From NCBI GenBank assembly GCA_011033025.1, contig WFMF01000273.1:124001-188000 (forward strand): a stretch of 64,000 bases of DNA. Reading direction: 5' to 3'. Below, piece by piece: positions 9,797 to 20,930 of this stretch; positions within the stretch are counted from its first letter, which is position 1, and each line of letters opens with the position of its first letter. A program made the translations under genes and the position numbers. This DNA is from Beroe forskalii. Taxonomy: Eukaryota > Ctenophora > Nuda > Beroida > Beroidae. The notes below the pieces were generated by a model. It was not told the origin of the DNA and made no database searches. It saw only the letters and a program-made list of their open reading frames with translations.

Positions 9797-10753
9797 TATT
9801 ATATCATTTAATGTAAGACTATAACATATGAAACATTCGAAAATTATTGATTTAATACGAGGTTATTGCTTTAGTGATAAAAAACTTGTTCTTCCAAAAA
9901 CGTAAGTCACACTGGTGACTAGCCTTTAAGATAATAACGTAACACCATTTTCATGTGAATATGACATCGTGGTACATCTGGTGCCCTTTCAGAGGCCTAT
10001 ATTCGAAACTAATTTAGACCTTGATTCATTGCAACAGCAGTTAATCAGTCATATTGAGGGTAGAATACCAGTGCAAAGTAGCAGTCCACTGTCCGCTCCT
10101 CGGCGACTCTCCCTGTTTATAAACAGCTGACCAGGGTGCCAGCCAAGGACTTAAAGCTAGCTTTACGTGCTGCAGAGTACCTTTCTGCCCGATTTTCTTA
10201 CACGGTGTTGTATTTTGTATAGACAAAAAAGAAATCTGGGTCGTGTTGAGAAACACACTTTGTATGAACCAACATTTGCTCGACCTGATATGAACGGAAC
10301 CTCTCAGCTTCAGTTCCTTGTTAAGGAAAAAGGAATGCGTCAAGAATGAAGAAAGGGTCATTTAACTTCTACGTGACAGATTCAGCTAAGTCAGTACATC
10401 ACTCATAGCTTCTCCTTTTTAGTAAAGAGAACGGAAGTGGAGAAAACTTCAACATTGTGACAATGAGTAACACAAGACGTGTGTATTGAACTAAGAGTAC
10501 TTCAAAGAGCCCCAAAACCTCAATATTGCTCCACCCCGTAATCTTTCCTAGAAGGAACTCAAATCTTATTAATGGAAAAATCAAGAAATCAGCCGCATTT
10601 CAGCAATCAGCATTTTCTCGTTTTCTGTGAGTCAGCAAGACCTAAGAGAAATCTTAGAGAGAGGTCCTTCAAGCATTATAGTGATAATGGATACACTCCA
10701 TAACTCCATAACAAAATTTCAATTTCCGGCTGCAAAAAGAAGAAAGAAAAGTT

Positions 10754-11928
10754 GGGGGGGGGGGGCCAACCCCCCAAAACCCCCCAAATTTAAGCCCCCT
10801 ATTGGAAATTTGTTATATCCACCAGGGGGTTAAATTAAACCCCCCAAAATTAAACCCCCTATCGACAGCAAAAATTAAACCCCCAAAATTAAACCCCTAT
10901 CGACAGCAAAAAATATTCTAGTATGATTCAAAAAAAGCACCAAAATGAAGAAACAAAATGGTACCATTTGAAAAGTTGCCAAAAATCACGAATAAAAAAG
11001 GTACCATTTCGAAAAGGCGCAAAATCGGACACAAATTTGGTACCATTCGAAAAGATGCTGAAAATCAGAAACAAAAATGGTACCATTTCATAAAAGTTCC
11101 AAAAATTATAAACAAAATGGTACCAAAACCGGAAACAAAAATGGTACCCATTTCTAAAAATCGCCAAAATCACGACCAAAATGGTACCATTTTGAAATGG
11201 TGCAAAAAATCAGGAACAAAAATGGTACCATTTCGAAAGGGTGCAAAAATCAGAAACAAAATGGTACCATTTGAAAAAAGATGCTGAAAATCAGAAACAA
11301 AAATGGTACCAAAAACTGTTAACAAAAATAGTACCATTTCTGAAAATCGCCAAAAATCACGAATAAAAAAGGTACCATTTCGAAAAGGCGCAAAAATCGG
11401 ACACAAATTTGGTACCATTTGAAAAAGATGCTGAAAATCAGAAACAAAAATGGTACCATTTCATAAAAGTTCCAAAAATTATAAACAAAAATGGTACCAA
11501 AAACCGGAAACAAAAATGGCACCATTTCTAAAAATCGCCAAAAATCACAACCAAAAATGGTTAATGGTACCATTTTAAAATGGTGCAAAAAATCAGGAAC
11601 AAAAATGGTACCATTTTGAAAGGGTGCAAAAAATCAGAAACAAAATGGTACCATTTGAAAAAGATGCTGAAAATCAGAAACAAAAATGGTACCAAAACTG
11701 TAAACAAAATGGTACCATTTCTGAAAATCGCCAAAAAATCACAACCAAAAATGGTACCATTTTGAAATGGTGCAAAAAATCAGGAACAAAAATGGTACCA
11801 TTTGAGAAAAAAATTTTTTCACTAAGAATTAAGCCCCCCTCAAACCCCCCAAACCCCCCAAAATTAAACCCCCTATTGGCGATTTTTCGATATCCACCAA
11901 AATTGAGGGGGTTGGCCCCCCCCCCCCC
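10754..11928. mobile_element. 1.2-kb insertion with G/C-run TIRs and a GGTACC satellite interior
   Basis: Flanked by AAAGTT on both sides (10748-10753, 11929-11934); copy B has a single AAAGTT at 60414-60419. The left end is a G12-type run then CCAACCCCCC; the right end is the complement (GGTTGG then a C run), forming TIRs of about 20 bp. Next to each end is a similar block with CCCCCTATTGG and ATATCCACCA. The interior, about 10960-11810, holds more than twenty copies of the palindromic word AATGGTACCATTT at about 30-40 bp spacing, between AAAATC-rich spacers. There is no coding capacity. Confidence 0.8.
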
Positions 11929-12304
11929 AAAGTTAACCTCCAGTAGATGGAGTGACGTCATTCCGAATTGTAGGTTAACGAAATGGTGCTGAAACTCACA
12001 AAGTGGTGCTATATATTTCCTTCATGAAAACTATCAAAAGATAAAATAAATATTGAAAAGCATCTCACTCTCATTGAAACTTGAAAAGGATTGCTGATCA
12101 CGTGCTAAAAGATAGCATCTTACCATCTCAGCGAAAAGATATAGCATTAGAAAGTACTAAAATACTTTAGCTGTGAGGTGAGGATAAAAGAAAGTATAAA
12201 TACAATGAGAGGGGTCGAGGGCGCCGCTCTGTTGCAAGCTCATTGCACTGATATGTGAAGGGATCGCTTTGCTCAACTCATATACTGAAAACTGTTCTCA
12301 TAAA

Positions 12305-12505
12305 AAGGCCATTTCTTTAACTACGAGCATCATTATCAAATCCAGGACAAAGGGGCCTACAGGTCAAAGAAATGGCCCCATTTCTTTGACTTACTTGTCG
12401 TACGAGCATCGTTACCAAAGCCAGGACAAAGGGGCCTACAGGTCAAAGAAATGGCCCCATTTCTTTGACCTAATTGTGCAACGAACATCATTACCAAAGC
12501 TAGGA
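12305..12505. repeat. About 82-bp tandem repeat with GGTCAAAG hairpin
   Basis: About two and a half copies. Each contains GGTCAAAGAAATGG, CC, then the exact complement CCATTTCTTTGACC, a 14-bp-arm hairpin. The same structure is in copy B at about 60750-60895. Open frames through it are by-products. Confidence 0.8.
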
Positions 12506-12620
12506 CAACAAGAAGTTTTCTCAATCTACACCATATTGAACTGACCACACAGGAGACATTTTGTAATGTACTTGCACATACAAAAGCTCGGATGAACTGA
12601 CGATGTGCGATCAAACATAC

Positions 12621-12724
12621 CATAGTATTTATTAAATACTATGATGAGTTTCTACTTTCTCTAGAAAGATGAGGATCAAATAGTCACTATTTAATCCTCA
12701 TCTTTCTAGAGAAAGAAGAAACTC
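12621..12724. repeat. Two adjacent palindromes (present in both copies)
   Basis: CATAGTATTTA, T, TAAATACTATG is a perfect 11-bp-arm palindrome. Three bases later, from 12646 to 12724, arms starting GAGTTTCT and ending AGAAACTC pair over about 35 bp around a TCA loop, including TCTCTAGAAAGATGAGGAT. The copy B versions are at 61032-61110 and just before it. Confidence 0.85.
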
Positions 12725-12725
12725 C

Positions 12726-14810
12726 TTGAATCAGCTTGAATGTTGAGAAGGATGAAATGAAAATCAATATTCAAGCATTGAGCACTGACAATATGGAGAT
12801 TTACCAAATCACATATGTTCTTAGTACACCCAAGATTCATCCTACATTCACCCTAACTGCACCCTTAGTGCACCCACGATTCATCCTAAATCCACCCTAA
12901 GTGTATCCTAATTCCTAAGCCAAAAAGAATCCTCATTCTCTGATTACATCGGTAGACTATGCCTATGTATCAGCTACCAAGTAACACTTGATCAGTCAAA
13001 AGACTTATTCACAGTTTTTATTATTCAATCGATCGGATGAAATACTTAACTATTAAGTATTTAACATTTCTTTTTTCAAAAAACATTCTTTCCGATCACC
13101 ATTATCAATTGACGGAAACGTGCGACATGTCTAATTTGAAAAAAGGAATTAAAACTTTTTTGCCAAGATAAATATCCATCATAATTCCACATTATTAAAC
13201 CAGCATGAGATATTGATATGATCACAGTGGCATTTAATGACCATTGGACATAGCAGCATAGAAACGACTGTTTTCATATAAATCATGTCCACAAAACTAT
13301 ATAGATTCTATAATCTCTCTGGAAAAAAGATTATAATCCGTCTAGAGTTTTAACTCTTGACTATCGCTAAGTGTGAGTGTTTGCAAAAACTACTCCAGAC
13401 TATGATAGCGTCTTAACATGTATGTATGTTTGTATGTATGTACATGCTGCATATGATGTGCATTGTGCATGTGGGGCATTCGGCATAACATTAAGCAGAG
13501 ATTAAGTTTAAAAAGCAGACAATAGCTTCCATTTTATATATTGTAAGATCTCGACATTTACACAATGGTAAAACTTTTGATATATATCTAACGAGGTAAA
13601 TGGCACACGTTTAATATTCCAATAAAATTTCAGATCTGTTATAGAAAAAAAGAAAAGTGGGTATTTCTAAGTGACACTTTTTCTATTGTATCCAAGTTGA
13701 AGAACAATGTGAACTGTAAAAGCTGCTTGTTATATTGTGACCAACATTATGTTATGTAAAGAGTTTTAAAAGTAGGAATCATAGGTCACAAACGAAGAAC
13801 AGGTCTGACGTCATCAACTTCTTACGCAAACCCTTGGTTATGACGCCACTCATGAGTGATTTGCACTAGACGTGAATATAGCGTGGAATCGTGCTGTAAA
13901 GCTGTAAAATCTTAATTAGCGTAACTGCGAACAATGGGAGAATATGTGACAATAGAATGAAAAACGGTTTAGTGGAGATGAATAATAGAAGAATAGATGC
14001 GGCAATCATTGCCGGAAAGGTTCGAAAGTTTGTTGAGGTCTAAGAGGCATCTATGAAATAGATAAATTGATAGAATCGCATTTTCAGATGTTTCCACACC
14101 ACACAGCTACTTTTAACAACTTATATCACCAATGGAAAGTGGTGGGTAGTAACCACCACTCAAGCGTGACGCACGACTCAATACGTTGAGCGTATTGCTT
14201 GAGGCACGGGCAAAAGATAACCTACGAGGAATATTTATTTAGTTATTTATCTGGGACAAAAATTCTGGGAGTTCGAAAATATGAGGATTTTTTTCAGTAT
14301 TTCTCTATGTTAACGTATGAGGATGACAGCGTATTGAAATTTTATGCTTAAATTATGGGATGCGAAAATACGGGGATTTTGGTCGTAAAATCTTCCATAG
14401 AATTTTGTCTCGTACTACCGTAAGATGATTTGCACACACGCATTATCATTGGAGAATTCGAGTCTCGCAAGGCTCTAACTCGTAACAAAGAAACCACTTT
14501 CCATCTCCCCAAGACCATTGAGATGATAATGCAACCAACCCCAAACTTTATCACCCGATCGTACAAAATGCTCACTCTCTTTTCTCAGAATAGATATATA
14601 AGAATCAAAATTGAGCAGCGAAAAAATTCTAAATATTCCCGGACTAGGTATTTGAAATTAACTGGCCAGATGATCTCATAGCGAGAAAAGGTTTTCATAT
14701 GGTCATATAATGATTTACGTCACCAAATCAAAAATTAAAACAATAATTTTCGAGAGTTTATTGTGAAGTACCGAGTGGGTTTGATTGTAAATCATGCTTT
14801 AGGTCAGCAG
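12726..14810. other. Non-coding part of copy A
   Basis: About 220 bp at 12726-12950 is absent from copy B, which joins ACTCCT directly to CGGTAGAC. The remainder aligns with 61111-63220. A GTATGTAT microsatellite is at 13423-13444. I see no exon or RNA gene. Confidence 0.6.
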
Positions 14811-14814
14811 GGGT

Positions 14815-14880
14815 TCACCACGGGGTCAGTAGGGGTTCAGTAGGGTTTCAGTAGGGGGCTATTGGTGTACTTTCATAAGA
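14815..14880. repeat. Inverted AGTAGGGGTTCAG repeat
   Basis: Copies of CAGTAGGGGTTCAGTAGGG form the complement of the TGACCCCCTAC repeat at 8628, followed by TGGTGTACTTTCATAAGACC. In copy B the matching tract is at 63235-63320. Its partner at 58290-58500 shares the outer word GGTCGTATGAAAGTATACC in inverted form. Confidence 0.7.
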
Positions 14881-14948
14881 CCTAGAAAAAACAACCGAAA
14901 TGAGCTATTAAAAATTCTTTCAATAAAATTGATCAACTGTTGACTTAC

Positions 14949-15021
14949 TTTTCCAGCTCTGCAGTTTTCATTTCCAGAGTGATTCGAAGACCCTCCGCTT
15001 TTTGGTTGGCCTCAGCGAGAT
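14949..15021 (-). CDS. Exon, coiled-coil gene paralogue (copy A)
   Basis: On the minus strand, ACTCCTAG is followed by 73 nt encoding LAEANQKAEGLRITLEMKTA and ELE, then donor GTAAGT. It takes two bases to complete Asn and leaves AA, which the 6747 microexon completes to Lys. It is identical base for base to the copy B exon at 63429-63501 by eye, unlike the surrounding intron. Confidence 0.7.
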
Positions 15022-15101
15022 CTAGGAGTGGGACATAATAATATGTAGTTACATGTAGAAGTGGTGACCGTATACCACAACTTAAACGGTCGCTAAAACA
15101 A

Positions 15102-15319
15102 CCTGACACAAGCCACCTCGACGGTCGAAATTTTGCAAAAATGTCAAGACTCCGTCGAGATTTTGTTCAAATTGAGTCCGAGAGAATAAGTCGAGATTCG
15201 GTTTGAGATATGGTCGAGATTTGGTCGAGATTTAGTCGAGATTCCGTCGAGAAAGGTCAATTTCAATAGGTCGAGATTGCCCAATTTCGTCGAGAAATGT
15301 CGAGGTGGCTTGTGTCAGG
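15102..15319. mobile_element. MITE with GTCGAGAT-rich interior, copy A only
   Basis: The ends are perfect inverted repeats: CCTGACACAAGCCACCTCGA and its complement. The interior repeats GTCGAGAT many times. Copy B lacks it at the equivalent place near 63583. The target duplication is not clear. It lies about 80 bp upstream of the 14949-15021 exon. Confidence 0.8.
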
Positions 15320-15334
15320 ATACACATCTTTTTA

Positions 15335-15392
15335 CTTTGAGAGCCGTGCACGTAGCGCTCGAACAGCGCGAGGCCGTGGGACGGCTCTCAAA
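15335..15392. other. Small CG-rich hairpin, present in both copies
   Basis: TTTGAGAGCCGT and ACGGCTCTCAAA face each other around a loop with GCGCTCGAACAGCGCGAG, itself partly self-complementary. The copy B equivalent is 63624-63681. Confidence 0.75.
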
Positions 15393-15494
15393 TCTCTAGA
15401 TACCTTGAAGTGAGGTATAGTCCAATGTTCCAATGATAAACCAACATATATTATTGCGATGAATATCTTTTCTTGGAAAAAACGGAAAGCTTAC

Positions 15495-15580
15495 TTCTTG
15501 ACGTGGTCTCCAAGGTATCTTTCAGGCCAAGAAGTTCGTTCTGTGCTTCTTTCAGGGCTTGTTCCAGCTTCTTGGTTTTC
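15495..15580 (-). CDS. Exon, coiled-coil gene paralogue, outside the duplicated block
   Basis: On the minus strand, TTCCTTGCAG is followed by 86 nt encoding KTKKLEQALKEAQNELLGLK and DTLETTSR, then donor GTAAGC. The leftover A joins AT of the next exon (15021) to give Asn. Strong heptad character (L, L, L, L spacing). It lies about 50 bp beyond the right edge of copy A. The copy B counterpart, if any, would be beyond the window. Confidence 0.7.
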
Positions 15581-15769
15581 CTGCAAGGAAGAATAACGTC
15601 ACAAGCCCAGGCAATAAATCATCAAGTTATCAATTTGGTCTTGATAATGATCCCTCTTAGAAAATTACAAGCCCAGAAATCTGTGTGCGGTATTGTTGTG
15701 ACAACCTATAATATGCACACCCTCTAATATGTTGTAATATGCGGGAAGCGATGATTATTCTAAATATTC

Positions 15770-16200
15770 ATGCTCGATTTGAGTAACCCAGTCCAGTCCG
15801 TAAAAAGGATCTTTGGCGAATACTTCAATGGATTGACGTAGGTTCACCAGAGTATAAAAGATCTTTTAAAATCTCAAATAGCGATAGGGCTCACATAGGG
15901 CGTAGATATTATAATGAATCGAACAAAGGAAACATAATTTACGACTATAATTGAGACTTTTATGTTATTTTGAAAGTGGTATGATTTTTGAAACGCACGC
16001 ATGCACGGCACCCAGGGTAGAAACTTTACAAAGACAGAAAGATGCTCAAGGGGGCAAAATATATGCCATAAATTTATACTCTATTTGGGTAACCTATTCC
16101 TAGAAAATCGATCTTTTGGTCAATAGATTGACGTACATTCGATAGAATATAAATTAACATCTTTTCAGAACTCAGATAGCGGATCGGCTCACAAATGATT
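15770..16200. repeat. Old tandem duplication, about 305 bp apart
   Basis: Words in 15775-15895 (GAGTAACCCA, GGATTGACGTA, AGTATAAAAGATC, GATAGGGCTCAC) recur in order at 16085-16195 (GGGTAACCTA, AGATTGACGTA, AATATAAATTAAC, CGGATCGGCTCAC). The copies are well diverged. Confidence 0.5.
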
Positions 16201-18900
16201 CGATCGAAACACAGTATTTTTTATTATAAAATCGAGATTCATTTTGATATTTAAGGATTCAAACTTCGTATACTTTTTTAAAATGGAGAGGAAAATATTA
16301 TAAACTATTCTGCACGAGTCCGAGAGGAACCCACAAAATCGTGAATGGTTGTCTTTTAAAGTTTTCCCTGGACTGCATGTACAATTTGCGTTACCACAAA
16401 AAACAAAATTATCCATAGAGCTATCGAATAAGATCAGTGCATCCAGCCTCAGACAAATATACAAATATAAGTGGAGATATTTTCTGACTTTAGAACTGCT
16501 TCAAATGACTTGTTGCCATGATTTTCAATAACGGTTGCCCAGTTAGATTGAAAACGTCATGTGTACGAATCTTTGCCTATACAAGAGTGAAATTAGGACA
16601 TCTAGTTTTGCATACATCTTAAATGACACATCTTAAAAGACACATCTTAATCATTTTTATATTTTGAAACATTTCGGGGATTGTCCAGTGGAAGGTTTTC
16701 AGTCTGAAATTACATAATTTCTGTAATCTGACTGTAATGTATTTCTTATATTTCTATTTCTTCTCCTGAATCATGAGCTTCTGATGGATCTGTACTGTGT
16801 GGACACCATATCGCGAGTTTTAATTTCACTGGTCCAGGTTCTCCCACGAGAGATGGAATATAATTTAAGCTCTTGTAATGAGTTGCTGTGGATAACAATG
16901 GGGCTCGTTATGCAGAACAGCTTGAATAAAATTCAGATTGTGAGAGAAATACAGGTGGAGTGCAGCAAGTTATTAAAGATGGTCGGCATATGGGAGAATA
17001 CAGTATATGTATGTGACGAGTGGGTGGTAGCAGTAGAGACCTTGTGGTGCAGTGGATTGTGATGTCAATAACGATGAGGAAGTTTCATTTTTAAGGTGGA
17101 TTTTCAGTGAAATATTCACAATGGGAATGAATATCACTATTACAACATGTGCTGTGTTGCAATTAATGTTAACACCATCCACACTCAAAATAATACCTAA
17201 TGGCCATTTAATTAGAAGTTTCGAATGGAAGAATCTCTCATTGAAGTAAGGGCCGGTACTGCATAATTATGATAAGGATCGCATATGCTGATGCAATTAG
17301 TGCTGCGAGAGGCGGGCGTATGCACCATATCATTAGCCTGATGAGAGGGCAGGTTACGGGAGAGAGTATGTGGTGTAGTAGGTATAGGTAAACAAGGCCT
17401 GCGGAGAAAAGTAAAGCATGATATGGCCCTCTTAGTCTGAGAAAAGAATGGTCATGGCTTGGCTGGATATGTTGGCATAACTAATAATCTATAGTAGAGG
17501 ACAGATATCTATATATTGTTCGCTTAAATATATTCTCCCAATTGGGTAATAGACCCAATGGCCCCAGCTCAAGCAGTTATCTGTCTGTTCAACTTGAGCT
17601 GAATACATAGTTTGGGCTTGTTTTCTTTGGAGTGCGATGAAGCCAATCTTTCTCTCCCATTCTTTCTTTATTTCTAGGACAAGTAATGGGAAGAATGTCC
17701 TGTGTCATGTCTCTCATTGGGCGAACAGAGTGAAGGTCCATTTTGGTTTGTTTCATTTCTGTTTTTTGTTTTTTGTGTATTCCTGCAGGTGAAGCCTCGT
17801 CCATGTCCCAAGGTCCTTGCAATTGAAAAAGCGTGGGGTTTTGTTCAGGCTCAAGAATGAGGTAAATAATGTTACACAAAGTGTCTCTTGGAGCAGTTCC
17901 TGGTCGACTATCATTAGCATCTCACGTGCTGAGATTATGCTTTGTCACTTTTCACATAACTTTGATGGTTTAACAATTTAGTTATTTCTTGTTTCCATTT
18001 TCGTTTTATCCATTGTTTACTCTAATAGGCAGGATGGATTTGCCTGCATTTCCATATTTTATGGCTGATGTTTAGTATACTGTATTGCTGAGTTACCTTG
18101 TTTTTTCTCTGTTAATTCTATGATTTGTGCAGTCTATAGATTACCTTGACGCAGGTGGTAAATTGTATTAAATTCATGAATTCTGTCATAGTTATCCATG
18201 GTAAGGCTTCACTGCATGTGATGACTGATGAGGTATCCACTATCAAAGTCCTTTTTCATATCTTTTGGCAGTTTTTGTGTTTCATTGATACTCTCAAGTA
18301 GGTTTCATCGTAAATATTCATGTTTGATATCTATAAGAATGGCTTTTTGCTGTAATTTAATGTGTTGGACAGCTTTAAAGTTTTGTGGTTTTCTATAAGT
18401 AGATGTATGTTTATTCGTTTTAAAAACTCTGGGTATTTTCATTATCCACTGGATGACAAGTGTAGTCAATGCTAGTCTCAAACTTCCAGTTTAACTAGTT
18501 GGTATCAATGATTTTTTGTTATATCAATAAAGCTTCAGGTCTTTTTTCCCATTGATAGTATTATAGTATTCATGTTGATTTGGTAAATTGGTTTATTTGG
18601 TAAATTTGGTAACGTATTTTTTTAATTTGTACTACTAGGTTGTAAAGCACCCTTGCGCAAGCATTTTGTTAAATGCGTAGTTACCACGAATATTTTAAGG
18701 TTGGTGTAGCAATGTTGTGGTCTGTACATATTGTCTATGTCACTGGAAACAGCTGTGTTTGGAGCAACGGCTTCCAGTGTCTTTGGCTCTGGGGCAGAGA
18801 ACAACACTGTTCTCCACACCCACCTCTACTTGAAGGGAAAAGTAGTAGAGTAAGCCAAGCAAGAACTGTGACTTGATGAGAGGGTAGATTATAATCAAGG
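16200..18900. other. Gene-free stretch, 16.2-18.9 kb
   Basis: Mostly AT-rich unique sequence. It holds one copy of a dispersed repeat (17417-17588). The frames at 16784-17062 (92 codons) and 17589-17879 lack any domain-like feature or splice support. Confidence 0.5.
17417..17588. repeat. Dispersed repeat, about 170 bp (copy 1)
   Basis: ATGGCCC, CTTAGTCTGAGA, GATATGTTGGCATAACTAAT, AGTAGAGGACAGATATCTAT, CAATTGGGTAATAGACCC and CTCAAGCAGTTA occur in the same order and orientation at 26311-26484. Confidence 0.8.
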
Positions 18901-18929
18901 CAGTTTCTGTACTAGTTATGAGTTATTAG

Positions 18930-20520
18930 ATTGCTTGGGAGTTGCATGGAGTTATTTGGTTGTTGAGCTCATACGGAACTATTATTTGGCTCATATAGAG
19001 TTTCTGTTAGTTGTTAGGCTAAATGTAGATATGGAGCTATTTGGGTTTTGATGGAGCTATAATGTCTTTTGGGCCTACATGGAGCTATTGGGTTGTTGGG
19101 CTCCTAAGTTATGGTTCTGGGGGAGGAGTATAACACTGTTATTCCTCCACCCATAACCACTTAAAAGAGAGTGGGTGTTGCTAATAGCCAATGAACATGG
19201 TGATTTGCTTCGATTAAAACTTGAGGCAGTTTTGTAAGTGGGATGTGTTTTAGGGTGTAGGGTTGTTGTGAATCACATTAAGCTATTGGGAAGTCGAGCC
19301 TAGATGGGGCTCTTGGTAATTTGCTCAAATGTAGTTATTGGGTTCAAATCGAGCTGTTGAGTTGTCTGGCTGACGAAGAGCTTTTGTGTTGTTGGGCTCA
19401 GTTGGAGCTAATTGGTTGATGAGCTTATCTGGAGCTATTGAGTTATGGGCTCACAAGGAGCTTTTTGGTTGATGGGCTCACATGGAGCTATTGCGTTGAT
19501 GGGCTCACATGGAGCTATTGGGTTGCTGGGCTCCCCTGGAGCTATTGGGTTGATGGGCTCCCATGGAGCTATTGGTTTGTTGGGCTCCCCTGGAGCTATT
19601 GGGTTATTGGGCTCCCCTGGAGCTATTGGGTTGCTGGGCTCCCCTGGAGCTATTGGGTTGTTGGGCTCCCCTGGAGCTATTGGGTTGTTGGGCTCCCCTG
19701 GAGCTATTGGGTTGTTGGGCTCACAAGGAGCTATTGGGTTGATGGGCTCACATGGAGCTATTGGGTTGTTGGGCTCCCCTGGAGCTATTGGGTTGTTGAG
19801 CTCTCCTTGAGCTATTGGGTTGTTGGGCTCCCTTGGAGCTATTGGGTTGGGCTCCCTGGAGCTATTGGGTTGTTGGGCTCCTGGAGCTATTGGTTGGGCT
19901 CCCCTGGAGCTATTGGGTTGTTAGGCTCCTCTGGAGCTATTGGGTTGTTGGCTCCCCTGGAGCTATTGGGTTGTTGGGCTCCCCCTGGAGCTATTGGGTT
20001 GTTGGGCTCCCCTGGAGCTATTGGGTTGTTGGGCCCCCTGGAGCTATTGGGTTGTTTTGGCCCCCTGAGCTATTGGGTTGTTGGGCCCCCTGGAGCTATT
20101 GGGTTGTTGGGCTCCCCTGGAGCTATTGGGTTGTTGGGCTCACAAGGAGCTATTGGGTTGATGGGCTCACATGGAGCTATTGAGTTATGGGCTCACAAGG
20201 AGCTTTTCGGTTGATGGGCTCACATGGAGCTATTGGTTTGTTGGGCTCCCCTGGAGCTATTGGGTTATTGGGCTCCCCTGGAGCTATTGGGTTGTTGGGC
20301 TCCCCTGGAGCTATTGGGTTATGGGGCCCTGCTATTGGGTTGTTGGGCTCCCCTGGAGCTAGTGGGTTGTTGGGCTCCCCTGGAGCTATTGGGTTGTTGG
20401 GCTCCCCTGGAGCTATTGGGTTGTTGGGCTCCCCTGGAGCTATTGGGTTGATGGGCTCACATGGAGCTATTGAGATGCTAGGCTCACAAGGAGCTATTGA
20501 GTTATTGGATACATAAGGAG
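18930..20520. repeat. 27-bp minisatellite
   Basis: Core 19438-20515. The unit is GGGCTCCCCTGGAGC followed by TATTGGGTTGTT, about 38 copies, with variants GGGCTCACATGGAGC and GGGCTCACAAGGAGC that recur in blocks, so a higher-order pattern exists. Decayed copies extend left to about 18930. GGAGC/GCTCC makes each unit partly palindromic. Nine codons per unit keep several frames open; none is a gene. Confidence 0.95.
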
Positions 20521-20848
20521 ATACCTACTAAGTTGTTGAGCTTACATGCCGTCACATATTGTGGTCGAATGTAGCTGTTGGGCTACATTCAAGATAATGT
20601 GGTTCCTGCAATAGTGGTGGTTAGTTGGTATATAGATAGGTAGTAATTATTTTCATATTGATCCCTTACTGGTTTTGCTGCACTAGTGATGATGTAACTT
20701 GTATGACATATCATAGAGAGGCTCTTGACACATCAAAATACTCACACAAGTTACAAAACCAATAGAACGCGTTGGGATGCGTTCCACTACTGGTGAGTTC
20801 AGTAGGAATTTGCTAGCATAGTGCAATGCTAACTGTCAGGCCTGTGAC

Positions 20849-20930
20849 CTAACTGTCAGGGATGAAGCAGTTACAGTCTCCAGGGCAGCCATCTAGGTGA
20901 GCCGCCCCCCAGGCATTGGTTGTATCATGA
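20849..20930 (-). CDS. YHYH gene, terminal exon
   Basis: On the minus strand, CTAAAACAG is followed by T, which completes AG from the previous exon to Ser, then HDTTNAWGAAHLDGCPGD and CNCFIPDS and TAG. It is exactly 1 + 81 nt, and the Cys-rich end is typical of an extracellular protein. Support is phase agreement plus the HxTTN pattern after DGTY. Confidence 0.6.

Larger units (their letters stand above)
6640..15448. repeat. Segmental duplication, copy A
   Basis: From AGCGTGTTCC at 6640 to CAACATA at 15448 this region aligns in the same orientation with 53065-63737. Long blocks differ by only a few percent by eye. It carries the 28-nt and 73-nt coiled-coil exons at its two ends. Compared with copy B it has extra blocks at about 7800-7985, 9529-9796, 10754-11928, 12726-12950 and 15102-15319. 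It lacks the 12-bp array, about 185 bp at 58135-58320 and about 250 bp at 62290-62550. Confidence 0.9.

Noticed and set aside
10928-11992. Several frames rich in NGTISK, KMVPF or FRNGTIF on both strands
   Set aside because: They read the AATGGTACCATTT array of the 10754-11928 insertion; spacing variation shifts the frame constantly.
16784-17062. 92-codon plus-strand ORF
   Set aside because: No domain, no signal peptide, no matching splice sites; length is within chance for this base composition.
19438-20516. Plus-strand frames of 75-258 codons (LPWSYWVVG, GSPGAIGLL)
   Set aside because: Products of the 27-bp (nine-codon) minisatellite; three frames are open at once.
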